Shown piece by piece: positions 24,801 through 37,700 of a DNA stretch of 64,000 bases; position 1 is the stretch's first letter; every line of letters begins with the position of its first letter. This stretch comes from Vitellaria paradoxa (lineage: Eukaryota > Streptophyta > Magnoliopsida > Ericales > Sapotaceae), in assembly GCA_019916065.1 (NCBI GenBank), contig CM034234.1, positions 10,321,844 through 10,385,843 on the forward strand. The letters are read 5' to 3'. The notes under the pieces are model-generated. The model made no database searches. It worked only from the letters and a program-made list of their open reading frames with translations, and had not been told where the DNA came from. The position numbers and the translations under genes were made by a program.

Positions 24801-27800
24801 ATACCTTGTAAAAGGATACCATATTTATGTGATATCCTCTATTAATTCCTTTTTTATTGCAACTGGGTACAAAACAGAATGAAAAATGACTTAATAAATT
24901 CATTACTTCTGGGTATTTGTTGCAATGGTTTGGACAAAAAAATTGTCTTCAAGGATGTCTTCAAATATCTTTAATTCAAATTGGTTGTTTTGACAGCAAG
25001 CCAAGAGTGAGGCTGCAGCTGCATTTGGAAATGATGGCGTTTATTTGGAGAAGTACATCCAAAATCCAAGGCACATTGAGTTCCAGGTAATTGTTTTATT
25101 TGTTATGTTTTGCACCAAATCCAAGGAATTACTGCATATTTGCTGTTATATATGTATATATCTCTCTCTCTCCCTCTCTCGTGCGCACGCACTCGGCTGC
25201 ATTCTTGAAAAGCTGATTTTATGATTTTTCCAAAACAAAAATGACAGCAACACAAGGAACTAATGCCGGTTATGGAGAATGGGTATATGATCTACATGAT
25301 TATAGTAGGAAGTCATCTGTGCAAGAACTTGGACTAATAATATATATATATATTTTTGAAAAGTTTGGACTCATAATAAATCTTATTCGTCTCTTGCTTT
25401 CTCAGTATCATTTGGTCAATGCGAAGCGAGAACTTGCATTTGTTAAAAATCTTGGTTCACCAATTTCAGTAATTTTGTTAACCTAAGAATGCTGATTTAA
25501 GAACCTGTTTTAGATGTGCTATTGGCAAGCCAAATGCAACTTGTTATTTATACATTCTGATGTGTGAAAATGATTTTGGAAATTTGGTGTATCACTAAAC
25601 ATCTAAAATTGCTTTGGAAAACAACTGGGTAATTATTTAATGAAATTCACATGCTTGGCAATTTTGATTGGTCATGCCGTTGTGTCAACCTTTTGCTAAA
25701 TCCACACCTATTTGAGGTTTCTACACACATTTTTACTGAAATTTGGCTATGCTTGTGCCCAACTGTTATTTCACATGCTTGACAATTTTGATTGGTCATG
25801 TTGTTGTGTCACCCTTATGCTAAATTCACAGTTATTTGGGGTTGCTACACACATTTTTACTTAAATTTGGCTATGCTTTTGCCCAACTGTTGTTAACTTG
25901 TACCCCAAACCATCTACTTATATCTTTTGACATTCATCATCATTTATTTGGAGAAAATATATTCCATGCATGAGTTGATATATAATGGCATGTACATGAG
26001 CGACCAGTGTTGTCACTGATGTGGGGAGTGGGGTTATGGACGACCTCCAAAGTTACACAGGGGACTAAATGAATACTGAGTGCTTGTAAGTGTATTATAA
26101 GGAGCATACTCATTATCTGTATATGATAGATTGGCATGTTTGTTGCGTTTATGTTTTCATAGATATATTAAGTGCTGCATAGCAAAGAAATATGAGCGAC
26201 AGGGGAATGTATTTGGTAGCATCGCTTTCGTTGAGAACTATACCATTTGATCCTATTTTTTATCTATAGTGCACCATTTACCTTTGCAGGTTCTTGCAGA
26301 CAAGTTTGGCAATGTTGTTCATTTTGGAGAGCGTGATTGCAGTATTCAGGTCCATTTTAACTCTTTCTCTCTCTCTATGTTGTTAATTTAGTTGTTCGTT
26401 GCTGTGGGAATTTGTTGATTCACTAAAATTAAATCAGAAAGATATCACTTGCTTGCTATGCGCTTTAGGCTTCGAATTGGTTGAGAGTTATGACATCTAA
26501 CATTGTTGGATAAGTATAAAAGGTTCTAGTTTCCATTAGTTTTTGACCTATTGCCATTGGAAACGATGAGGCTCTTCATTCTGGAACGTAATATATGATT
26601 GTATTGTAACTGAGGGGTAACTCATAATGTTTAAAAAAGTTAAAGCATGCAAATGTGCAATTGAGAATCAAATTTTTAGGTCTGGGACTCAGTGGACCTT
26701 ATGACTTTTTTTTTTTGTTTTACGGACGTTTTACACATTATATCCAGAAGCTGTCTAGAAAAAACTATTTAGAGGAATACGGTTAATGAAAAACTGCGGT
26801 TTGAAATCGAGGTCGTTCCAATTGAAAACGCGATGCTATACCACGATTCTTGTGTAACAACTGTGTGAGATAGCGCTTTCCAGGCGCTGAACTCTCGCTG
26901 GGACATCAGAAAAAACGCCATCTCATGTAGCGTTTTTTAATCACCCCATCAGATGGTGTCTTCTCTGCATCAAAACCGACCAGCATAAGTAGTTTGATCT
27001 CAAAGAGGTAGTGTGATTCCCAACTTTCAAGAACCTTCCACGAAGGTCCTTCCCTAAATAGGTTGACAGAATAAATTTCGGGTTGGCCCAGTGGGAGCTT
27101 CCATCCAGGCATTTGGAGTACAATTTTTAAGTTAAAAAAAATTATAAATTTTTATTCATAGATGTTTGATAAATTATTAATTTTTGTCTTTTTTTTCTCA
27201 GTTATAATAATTTCTCAATTCAAAACTTATTAAAAGTTGTTAAAAAGTGTCTAAAATTGTCAAAAATTTTATCAAATACTCAAAAGTTATAAAAAAATTA
27301 ATAAAAACTACTATTTGTTTCACCAAAGATATCAAAAAAATTTTTTTAGCAACTTTTGAAAAAATATCAAAATTTAAAAATTATGCCTCCAAATACACCT
27401 TTGGTAAAAATGGGTAGTGAATATTATAATCTAAATATGATTTAAAATTATTGAGAAATAGTTTTTATCACGATATAAATACATTAAATTAAAATTAGTG
27501 CGACAGTATAAACATGAATATCAGAATTATAAGTTTAGGGTACGTTTGGTAATACCAATATTTATTAAGTTTTGAAAATTTTTGCCTAAAAATTGACATG
27601 TCACTTTTATGCATTTTTTAAAAATTTATAGAACTTGAAAAATTAGTCAAAATTAAAAAATTTTTAAAAAATGATGATTTTGTGTACAGTAATTTCTTTT
27701 TATGTGTTTGGTATTTTTCTTTTTATGTTTTTGGTATTTTTAGTAAATAAAATTAAAAAATTAGAAATTGGTATTAGCAAACGTACCCTAAATTTATAAT

Positions 27801-30800
27801 TTTGATATTCATGTTTATACTGTCGCGCTAATTTTAATTTAATGTATTTATATCGTGATAAAAACTATTTCTCAATAATTTTAAATCATATTTAGATTAT
27901 AATATTCACTACCCATTTTTACCAAAGGTGTATTTGGAGGTATAATTTTTAAATTTTGATATTTTTTCAAAAGTTGCTAAAAAAATTTTTTTGATATCTT
28001 TGGTGAAACAAATTGTAGTTTTTATTAATTTTTTTATAACTTTTGAGTATTGGATAAAATTTTTGACAATTTTAGACAATTTTTAACAACTTTTAATAAG
28101 TTTTGAATTGAGAAATTATTATAACTAAAAAAGAATGACAAAAATTAATAATTTATCAAACATCTAAGAATAAAAATTTATATTTTTTTTTTCTTAAAAA
28201 TTGTAATCCAAATGCCCGAATGGAAGCCCCCATTGGGCCGACCTGAAATTAATTCCGTCTGCCTGTTTAGGAAATGACCTTCGTGGAAGGTTCTTGAAAG
28301 TTGGGAATCACACTGCCTCTTTGAGATCAAACTACTTATGCTGGTCGGAAGATGGTGTGACTAAAAAACGCTACATGAGATGACGTTTTTTCTGATGCCC
28401 CAGCAAGAGTTCAGCGCTTGTAAAGCGCTATCTCATGCGGTTGTTACACAAGAATCGCGATATGGCATCGCGTTTTCAATTGGAACAACCTCGGTTTCAA
28501 ACCGTAGTTTTTCATTAACCGAATTCTTCTAAATAGTTTTCCCTCGATAGCATTTCCGGATATACTGTGTAAAACATCCGTAAAACAAAAAAAATGTCTG
28601 GACCTTATTCATAAGGACAGAGCATTTCTGTGGAGTCCAAAAGTGTAAAAAGTTTGATGGAAATGCATATACTCTCATGTTTATTTTTATTTAAATCTGT
28701 GGATTATTATAACCTAAAGCAGCATTTAGATGACAAAAATCTTCAATTTTATTTGTTTAATTTGAGAGTAACTATTTTGGGACAAAAATGTGCTAATGTT
28801 GTTAACTTTAGCCAAACTACATTAGATGCTGTAATTTACAGCATAAATCCCTAAATAAAAGTTGTTGTTAATGATCTTGTTACCCATACAAATTCTCTAG
28901 AAACCAAATTTATGATCCCCAAGATAGAAGCATTCTTCTAGTTTATGAACTAAATTAACCAATAGTTTCCAGCAGTGGAGCAACTTGGATTGTTCAGGTA
29001 GCCAGTAAGCTAGTTCTTGTTTGAATGTGAATTTTTTTATTGCAGCCCCTATGAGGGCAGTTTTGTAGTAAGATCTCTACCAATTAAAGTAAGGTCACCA
29101 GTTTGAACCCCCATGGCATTACTTGGTGGTTTGCTCCTCCTTTTGGTTTTTTTTTTTTGCCCGGGGGGGGGGGGGTGTTAGGAGTTCTAAGGGATTAGTC
29201 CCGCCTTTGGTGGGAATGCCGCTATCATATAAGAAAAAAATGATTAGTTGCAACATGGAAAAAATGAAGAATTACCAATATTTTTAGAGGTCTTAGCTGC
29301 TGTTGGAAACATAGCTTTTTGAAGTAACAGGTTGTATCAAGGATTAAAAAAATAACTTGGTTGTGCAGAGAAGGAATCAGAAGTTGTTGGAAGAAGCACC
29401 CTCACCTGCTTTAAACCCTGAGTTGCGGAAAGCCATGGGTGATGCAGCAGTTGCAGCTGCAGCATCCATAGGATACATTGGTGTTGGTACCATTGAGTTC
29501 CTTTTGGATGAAAGAGGTTCCTTTTATTTTATGGAAATGAATACTCGTATTCAGGTACAAGAGGAAGGTCCCAGCGTAGATTTATGAGTTCTCTAAGTTA
29601 CTTGTTTGGGGTGTAACAGTAGATTGAGCACTGTTTCTCATTATTATTAAAAAATTTAGGTTGAGCATCCTGTGACGGAGATGATTTCCTCTGTTGACCT
29701 GATTGAAGAACAGATTCGTGTTGCTATGGGAGAAAAACTCCGCTACAAACAGGTACTGAAAATGAGACACTTAAAATGATCTGGGCAGAAAGCACAATTT
29801 TTTTAATGCATTGCCATCTCTTACTAACAGGAAGATATTGTGCTTAGAGGACATTCAATTGAATGTCGAATTAATGCTGAAGATGCTTTTAAAAATTTCA
29901 GACCTGGGCCAGGTACATTTATATTGTTTTACATGCATGTCCATTGGGCACTATGTTTTTATTTTCCTATGTCGATGGGTGTGTGTTTCACCTTTTCTCT
30001 GGTATCATCTTGTTTGCCAGTTTAAATCTGTGCTAGATTTGCATATGCATTGTATCTGTTGTCATTTGCTTCCAATAAAAATGCCGAACCTTGGTTTATT
30101 TGCATTGGAGTAGCTTGGAGTTGGAGCACGGTGTAAAAAAATGAAGTGATAGAACCCTGGGGCAAACTGCGTGTGCTAGTTTTGCTTTTTATAATAGTTG
30201 CATGCATATTCCAATGTCATTTGAAGTTTATTATTTGCTATTTATTATGCCTGTTGTGCTTGCATATCCTTTCACATATTATCTGGTCTACTCTCTATCA
30301 TATGGGCTGTGAAAGTATATTTTAGAGAGTCACAAATATTAAATCGGTTATTTTAAGCCACTGATTATCTCAAAAGTTGAACCTGTTAAGAAATGTCAAT
30401 CTATCTTTAATAATCTCCCTTACTCCCTTACGCGCAACCCCGTTCTGCACATGTACCAGAGTGGAAAGCAAACCAAATCGAACAGGTGTACCAACAGAAA
30501 CAGAGCTCTTATAAATCTTTAGTTTGTTTTGCCTGATTAAAATCCTAGTGACTTGCCCTTTTTGTCACACTTAAAAATCCAAAATTCCATAATTTTTAAC
30601 CCAAAGCAGGACTGCTATGATAATATATGTAATCTTTCTTAAGTGCTTCATTACATCTGTTCTGTTATGATAACCAACTAGGAGAGTGCTGCTTCGCACC
30701 TCACCTTCATAATTCTAGTGACGGGAGGGTTTTGACTGCAGCAGAAAAATATGATGATAGTGGTTCTTAAAACTTTGTAGGAACTCATTTGTGTTCTTTT

Positions 30801-33447
30801 TGCATGTCAGGGAGAATAACGGCATACTTGCCTGCGGGAGGTCCATTTGTGAGAATGGATAGTCACGTCTATCCTGATTATGTGGTTCCACCAAGCTATG
30901 ATTCCCTTCTTGGAAAGGTCTGTCAAATTTTGGTTTGGCAATGTACAATGTGTAATGTGCCAGTGCTTTTCTTTTCTCTGTCTGCTTATTTTGTGCATAT
31001 ATCATTGTATGTTTCTTCAATATAGAGACTTGGATTGGTAAATCCCTGAACTTTTGCTTGCATGCTTGTGAGGAGTTTATTTATTTTCCACCGTTCAATA
31101 TTTACCATGCAATGTTCCAAACCAAGTCTCAGATGTTCCAAACCCAACATTTCTCAGCAATATGCATGTGTATCATCAAATCTCAAGATCTAAACATGTA
31201 ATTAGTATAAACCCACAAGAATCACATTAATACAACCAAAGGAGGTTCTACCTTCCTCAGATCCAAAGAAAATTTGAAGGAAAATAAAAAAACCTAAATC
31301 TTTTCCTACGGTCTCTCCAGATCGTTAGCATAGATGTATTGTTTGATTGGATGCCTTGGATTTGGGACTTGGTTCTATGGATATTGCTGAGTTGAAAATG
31401 TTCGTTGATATTGTACAGTGTTATTTTATATTTTTGTTTTTTGGGTCCATGTTTAAAATATTTGAAATTTTATCCTAATTATTTGAGCATGTTATCCTTA
31501 GCTTATTGTATGGGCTCCAACAAGAGAGAGGGCAATTGAGCGCATGAAAAGGGCTCTTGATGACACTATAATTACGGGTAAGTGTGGTTCTATTTGATTT
31601 GTATAATGCCCATGGATATGCTTCATTGTGTTTTTTTTTGTTTTATTATAATCTTCTTACAATAGAATGGCAAAGCATTTTCCATTTGGATTGAATGGTT
31701 TTGATCCATGAATAAGGCTTTGGGTATTTTCCTGTGTGTGCCCGCCCCCGCATGTGAAAGAGAGAGACCTCAACTAGATAGGTGCAGCTTCAATGAGAGG
31801 ATACACCCTCGTATGATGAAATAGGTTTATGGAAGTTTCCTCTGGGTTTTGAATCTTTGTGGTGTGATTTGTTTTTTTGCCCCCTTGGTGTGGATTCATT
31901 TAATTGCATCTCATCTCAAATCAAAATAGGGGAAATTTTCAAACACGCTGGTGTACCAGGCATCATTTTTAGATTTTCAGCTTGATCTATGGATACGGGT
32001 CTTTTCTGATTGTGTTGACCAATGTTATGTTTGGCATCTCTTGTCCCAGTCTCACTTCAAACTTGAATCGAAATGCGGTTCAACAGTTCTAATGGTTTTT
32101 GTTACATGCGACTATAGGGGACAACTTTCTCTCCAATTGTTGCCACCTACCTCTGGCTTCTCATCTGTGTTCCTTACCCATTTTTTCGTTGTTGTCATTT
32201 GTATTAAGATTCATTTTTTTGTGCATGTTTGTTGACCCTCATCCTCCCCTTCAATTTTTATTGCATTGCACGTGTTTGTTGAATTCGAACTTCTTTTGGC
32301 AGGTGTTCCGACAACAATTGATTACCATAAGCTTATCCTTGGCGTTGAGGTAGGAAAATTTCTCAACATCTTTGATCTTCTTTCTTGAAATTACTTGTAG
32401 TTGGGGTGGGAGAATCTTGAATGTCTGAACTTGGTTCATACATGTTTTTGTGACACAGGATTTCAGAAATGGAAAAGTTGATACTGCTTTTATTCCAAAG
32501 CATGAAGAGGAGTTAGTTGCAGTAAGAAGCTGAAATATCCCAGTCATTTGAACATTCTAACAGGCTTTTACGTATAAGTATTTCGTGGTAATTGGACCCT
32601 TAGGATACCATGAAATGAAGCCTTAGGATACCATGAAATGAAGCCTTCTGAAACGCCAGCACGACTAAACTTTTGTTCTTTGATTCGATTAGGACAGGCC
32701 TTTTTCTGGTCTTCATAACAGAGAATCCCATAGAAAAGGGGACTTCAGTCTTTTTGGTTTCCATGTTGATGTTTGCTTTGTCGTTCTAGTATGAATTCAT
32801 GACCCCAACAAAAAAAGAAAATTATATATATATATATATAAATATGTCGCACAGTTTTGTCTGTCATTGATTAGATATGAAATTTGATGTTTTGGTCGAC
32901 CTCTAACCATACATTGCAGAATCTAAAACTACTTTTGAGAAAAAATTAAACCATTGTTATCTGGGACACGGTTCATTACGGTACAGGAGTAGGTAGGCTT
33001 AGTTAAAGCACTATTTCGGGACGTTAAGGATGAGTTATGCATATCCATATACAAGTATATATAGTTTGGTGAAATTTTCAATATTAACTAGAAGAAACAA
33101 GTAAAATAATACATAATTCATTGTCGTAAGTTCGTAGCTCATGACATAATGTCAATAAATAGTCTAAATTCTAAATTTCAAATATTTGAGAAAAATGAGA
33201 TAAAGCCAATCCAATTTAGTTAAATAAAACTATTTCGTCTCCTCTTTTCTCTTTCCTTTTCATTTCTCCGTAGATTAGATTTTCCGTTGGAGTCGTTATA
33301 TTTCTTGATTTGGATGGCCAACGAATCGTTCGGTTGAGGGATCCCGGTAACTATGAGCTAAAAACCCTTTTGTTTAATTTGTGGGTGCAGCCCCAGGCGA
33401 TGGTACCAGCAACTCCTGTTAAAGAGCCAGCCAAGGCTGCTGCCTGA
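18869..33447 (+). CDS. CAC2: plastid biotin carboxylase subunit of heteromeric acetyl-CoA carboxylase
   Basis: Sixteen exons: 18869-18913, 20692-21026, 21495-21636, 22688-22786, 22884-22940, 24387-24458, 24997-25086, 26290-26349, 29369-29554, 29660-29752, 29831-29912, 30811-30917, 31502-31577, 32303-32349, 32459-32521 and 33391-33447. They join in frame to 536 residues, close to the 537 I recall for Arabidopsis CAC2. The enzyme carboxylates biotin on its carrier protein with ATP and bicarbonate, the first half-reaction of de novo fatty-acid synthesis in the stroma. Residues 1 to about 70 are a Ser/Arg-rich plastid transit peptide. The catalytic part starts at [13 protein letters not shown] (residue 72). 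It has the ATP-grasp glycine loop GGGGRGM (230-236) and the active-site strand [14 protein letters not shown] (from 356), which holds the Glu, Asn, Arg and Gln equivalents of E. coli AccC. RPGPGRI lies near 417. No key residue is missing. Exon 2 may instead start at 20701, three residues later. Confidence 0.95.
19137..19262. mobile_element. small MITE in intron 1 (copy 1)
   Basis: The left end has GCTGAAAATTTCATTTTTAA and GAACTGAAAACTT. The right end mirrors it with GTTCGTTACAATGGAATTTT. A related copy with a better-preserved inverted repeat follows at 19316-19465. Confidence 0.5.
19316..19465. mobile_element. small MITE in intron 1 (copy 2)
   Basis: The left end carries TTTTGGACTGAAAATTC, then TTTTAATAAACTGAA. 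The right end, reverse-complemented, carries TTTTGGACTGAAAATTCC, then TTTTAATGAACTGAA. These terminal inverted repeats of about 33 bases flank a short middle, with no coding capacity. Confidence 0.65.
25647..25894. repeat. tandem duplication, two 124-bp units, in intron 7
   Basis: Units 25647-25770 and 25771-25894 both start TCACATGCTT and both end near GCCCAACTGTT. They share ACAATTTTGATTGGTCATG-like and CTACACACATTTTTACT segments in the same order. A modest number of substitutions shows the duplication is not brand new. Confidence 0.9.
26693..26702. repeat. 10-bp target-site duplication, left copy
   Basis: TGGACCTTAT directly precedes the foldback element and recurs exactly at 28599-28608, directly after it. 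Confidence 0.85.
26703..28598. mobile_element. long-hairpin (foldback) element, non-autonomous Mutator-like
   Basis: The element is 1896 bp. Its left end is GACTTTTT followed by TGTTTTACGGACGTTTTACAC. Its right end, reverse-complemented, is GACATTTT followed by TGTTTTACGGATGTTTTACAC. Inverted arms of about 870 bp (26703 to about 27570, and about 27760 to 28598) surround a loop of about 190 bases. Matching landmarks run the full length of the arms, for example GGTACGTTTGGTAATACCAA near the inner end. A perfect 10-bp direct repeat flanks it. Mutator-superfamily insertions make 9-11 bp duplications and some have long terminal inverted repeats, hence the call. No transposase frame is present. The arms themselves contain smaller dyads (GCGCTTTCCAGGCGC; AACGCCATCTCATGTAGCGTT). 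It lies in intron 8 of the biotin carboxylase gene. The left arm keeps about 12 bases (near 26962) that the right arm lacks. Confidence 0.85.
28599..28608. repeat. 10-bp target-site duplication, right copy
   Basis: An exact copy of TGGACCTTAT, abutting the right end of the foldback element. Confidence 0.85.
32601..32646. repeat. tandem duplication, two 23-bp units, in intron 15
   Basis: TAGGATACCATGAAATGAAG plus CCT occurs twice back to back (32601-32623 and 32624-32646), identical in both units. Confidence 0.95.
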
Positions 33448-33574
33448 AGGGATCTCTTCTTCTGCAATTGGAGCTCTTTATTTAAATTTATTTTGTTTTA
33501 TTTGGGGGGGGTGATCATAGCTTGGCAATAGTTTTCAGCATCAAGCGTGCTGGTATGTGCTGTAACCTTTTTTT

Positions 33575-33616
33575 TCTCTCTCTCTCTCTCTCCTCCCCTC
33601 TCTCTCTCTCTCTCTA
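33575..33616. repeat. (CT)n microsatellite in the 3' untranslated region
   Basis: A CT dinucleotide tract interrupted once by a CCTCCCC-type segment, about 130 bases after the biotin carboxylase stop codon. Confidence 0.9.
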
Positions 33617-33639
33617 GTGTGCTGAAATTGTCAAAAGGA

Positions 33640-33645
33640 AATAAA
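33640..33645 (+). terminator. polyadenylation signal AATAAA of the biotin carboxylase gene
   Basis: A canonical hexamer about 190 bases after the stop codon, followed by a T-rich stretch. This is a reasonable near-upstream element for 3' end formation. Confidence 0.5.
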
Positions 33646-34449
33646 ACCCTTTTGCTTGTTGAGCTGTCAATTGAAGTCTGAACGGAAAGAATTTTGATTG
33701 CAGGTTACTTGTCCGAGTTTTATTTTACAATTAAGACAGCAGATGAGTGGTGGTGCTTTTTTAATATATTTGACTTTTTTTTTTTATGCTACGTATATTG
33801 ATTTAGGCTTGGTTTGAGAATAAATTTAGTTAGCTTTTTTTTAGCTAGTTACTAGCTAGCTAAATTTGTGCTTGAAAAAAAAAAAAAGTGACTTTTTTTG
33901 AGGTGGTTAACTTGTTTTTGTTAATTTGATATTTTTACCCTTGAAAGTTCAAAAGAAAATTAAAATGTAAGAGGGTAAATTTGACCAAATATTATTGAAG
34001 TAACCATTAATTTGGTTAATGGCTATCGATGCTAAACGGAGTCTTAGAGTGTGGAAAATTAAAAATTGATTTCATTTACTATTCCTCAAAATATTCTAAT
34101 AAATTAGTTACAGGATGTTTATAATATTACAAATTAATGTAATTTCAAAAACTAATTAATAATTTATATATCCCATCGAAGCTCAAGAATACTCAATATC
34201 ATTTATCCCAAAAAACAAAAGAAAAAGGAAAGTTTGTGTTGTAGTCAAATAAATTAAAATTATATGTTCGAAAAAAAAAGTTAAGCAAAAAATATAATAA
34301 AAATACAAAGATTTGATGTAAAAGTGATATGTAACGAAATTTAATTGGAAAAAAATATAAAAAATTAGTTAAAATTGATAAATTTTGATTGATTTTGATA
34401 TGTTAAATAGGACCTAAAGTGAGTATGATTGCACAATGAACTCATAAAA

Positions 34450-34551
34450 GCGACTTGGTTCCCAACTCTATTATTAGGAGAGTCACTGAGAGCTACAATA
34501 GCGACTTGGTTCCCAACGCTATTATTAGGAGAGTCACTGAGAGCTACAATA
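34450..34551. repeat. tandem duplication, two 51-bp units
   Basis: Units 34450-34500 and 34501-34551 both begin GCGACTTGGTTCCCAAC and end AGAGCTACAATA. They differ by one base (CT versus CG after CCAA). The near-identity indicates a recent event. Confidence 0.95.
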
Positions 34552-34563
34552 GGGAACACAATG

Positions 34564-34730
34564 GGGTCGTTTGGTTTGTTGAATTTTTTCAAAAAACTTT
34601 ATAAATCTCTGTTAACTTTATATCACATTAACTTTTTCTCTCACTGCACGCATTACGAACTCTCCCCAAACCTCAATTTATCTCAATTTATCTCACTTTT
34701 TCTTACTCCAAACAACCCCAATATTAATAC
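34564..34730 (+). mobile_element. MITE-like repeat, family A, shortened copy
   Basis: It starts near GGGTCGTTTGGTT with a CTTTATAAATCTCTGTTAAC segment. It ends with CTCAATTTATCTCACTTTTTC and TTACTCCAAACAACCCC. The ends resemble the family A copies at 1630 and 46721, but the middle is largely missing. Confidence 0.4.
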
Positions 34731-37700
34731 GGTTACTTTCACACTATAAATGCTTCTTTGAATGTTCAAAATGTCGTAAATGTGTGAACATATACGGGTG
34801 GGGTCAAAAAAATATCCTTTCCGACCATAGCATTGCTTCTCTGACTATAAATTGCATTCCGACTTGTGTGTGTATTTGTGTGTGTGAGGAGGGGGAGGGT
34901 CAAAAAATATTTTGCCTGATCATAGCACTGCTTCTCCGATCATAAATTACACCCCAGACTAGATGGTATACCTTAGTTAAATTGAGACTAAATAGTTTGA
35001 TAATTATATCATATAATTATTTTATTTACTACACTCATGTGTATCACAGAACAAGATCTGTAAAATATATATGAAAAGTCACTTCCTCGCATGTTTAAGG
35101 TTTACATCATCTAACATTTTATGCTATCACCAACCACTACTGTCTAGTCAAATCAATATAAAGTATGTTAAATTCTCACTCAATAAATAGCAGCAACGTA
35201 ATCAAAGTGAGGGTTCCTTCCTTCCCCCCTCTCTCTACATATACACAGACATACACAAGATTATTATCAATTCTTGCAATTGACTTAAGTATCGGAGAGT
35301 TTTTGAACAGGAATTATCTCCAACTACTTTATTTCATTATTTTCTTACGTACAAGTCTATACTTTCTTGTATGTAGGTCTGCCGAAAAAAGATCTACAAG
35401 AATATGAAAGAGGAGGTTTACAGAAAAAAAAAAAAAAAAAAGAGTTAAAATTTTTCTGCACAATATAGATATATGGCAATGGTGGGCACTTAACTTGAGG
35501 ATTCATTCAATTAGATTATTCAATCCGTCAAATCTTTAAATCTAGCCAAATTTATCTTTTTAAATTTTGGTTTGATTTTATTTTTTTAATCAACGATTCA
35601 GTTACAATTTTAAAGATTAAAAAATCGAATAATTTGGTTCGGTCTAATTTATTGTTTCAGAGGTGGATTAAATTAATCAAATTGATATTATTAATATATA
35701 TTTATAATAGTTTAATCTGAATAGACGAAAAAAAATTTTAAGTTAAAAAAAAGTAATTTAAAAGACCATTTAAGTTCCATTTGTCTCATTCTCAAATATT
35801 TTTTGAAAAAATATTTTTAATCATATTTTTTAAAATTATTTTTTAAAAATATAAATAAATAAATATATATATTTTTTAAAAAATATTTTACATTAAAATA
35901 ATAGTCTCACTTAATTTCATATTAACCAGCATTAAGTTATGGTTTGTAATACTTTCATTGAAACCATGCAATATAAAGACCTCCTTGAATTAGATAGAGT
36001 GGCAATGTGATGATATTATGCTTGATTTATAAAGTGTTTATATTTAAATATTCTAAAAATTAATGAACATGTTATATAATTATTTTATTTTATAATTTAG
36101 TCAAATACATATTAAATTATATCAATCTTAAGTTAACATATTTATGTCATATCATGTTAATTTTTTTTAATAATTTATATTATAAATCATATTATTATGT
36201 CATATTAAATATTATCAATTTCAAAATTTAGGCCTTAGTCTTTTTAACGTAAGTCAATTTGTTGCAATAAAGGTATGATTAATCAGACAACGGTGTTATA
36301 CCAAAAAGGAAGAAAAGAAAAAGAGCAGAAAGGTGCTTTGGAACTAAACTTCTCCCTTTTTACCCTCCTGACTTAAAAGCTATGATCATTAACGCGTAGC
36401 AATGCATCTTTTGAGGCCCTTTTTCCTTTGGATCGTACAAGATTGCTGATTTTGATTCACTTTTTAAATACTTGATAATGTTTAATTAAGTAAATATATT
36501 AATTACTTTGTATAATTAATTATAAAAATAAATATATTTAATAGTTAACCAATACAAATTATTTTTCTTATAAATCTCTTATCAGGTTTATTAAGAAGAT
36601 TTAGGGGTTTATATAATAGGTAACTTGTAATCAAGATTATTGAATTAAAATTTAATGATTTAGAAATATTAATATTTTCTTAAATTAAAATAATATTAAT
36701 GCATCCAACGATTCTTACATTAATGTCAGGGAATTGATATAATAATACAATATCAATCTTTCCTTTTCTTATTAAGAGTGCATTTAGAAGAAAAGAAAAA
36801 GTTAATAACTTATTTACTTTTTTAATGTTTAGCTGGTCAACTTAAAAAATTTGAGGAGATCAGTTTAAATATGTTATCTATTACCTTCCAATCAATGTCA
36901 CTCCAATTTTTAATAAAAGTTAGCAAGAGTAGTAAAAGTTAACAAAAATTGACAACAATTTGCAATCAAAAGACTCGAGGTTTTGATAGAAAATATGACG
37001 ATGGAACTATGAAATTTAATAAGTAAAAAAAGATAACTTGTAAACAAACTTGTTAAGGAAAATTTTTATTTTTATATTTTTATAATTTAATTAAATCAAA
37101 ATTATGCATTTGAGTTGGATTCGACTGAGACAAAGGGAGACTCGACCCATGAAAAAATGTTATGTTTATAATATTCTTTTTAACATTATTTTATAATATT
37201 AAAAATAACGTCGTTTTAAACTAGTGTATCACGTTATCTGAATTTTTTATACTCTTCTCTGACACTTTTTTTATATTATACGTCATGACCAGTTTATTTT
37301 TACATTATACTGAACATGACCCGTTATGACCAATTTATTTTAGATGTTGTAAAATAATACTGAAAAAAAATATTAAAAACGTAGCATTTGCTCCGACGCG
37401 TCACCAAACTAACCGGCTTAAATAGTTAATTAATGCCAACCAAGTAGCACCTCTGTCCTGTCGTGAGCATTTTAAAAAGACACGTGTCCTCTGAGTTAGG
37501 CGGTGAAATCTGAGGTCGGCGTTCAATTTCAATTTGTAATAATCGATGTATCCATTACGTGGTTGACTTATTCCTTCCACAAACGTTGCGTATAAATAAA
37601 TAAAAGTAAAAAAAAAAAAAAGCAAAACAAAATGGGTTGAATAAAATATAAAATTAGGCATTATAAAGCATTATAAATTTCTATATTTAATTTTTTAGTA

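Noticed and set aside
26906..27112. Minus-strand frame inside the left arm of the foldback element
   Set aside because: It is short, resembles no protein I know, and the matching region of the other arm has indels that break it. No transposase is implied.
29041..29230. Possible SINE in biotin carboxylase intron 8 (CAGTTTGAACCCCC, followed by poly-T and poly-G runs)
   Set aside because: The box-B match is weak, there is no A box, and no target duplication is visible.
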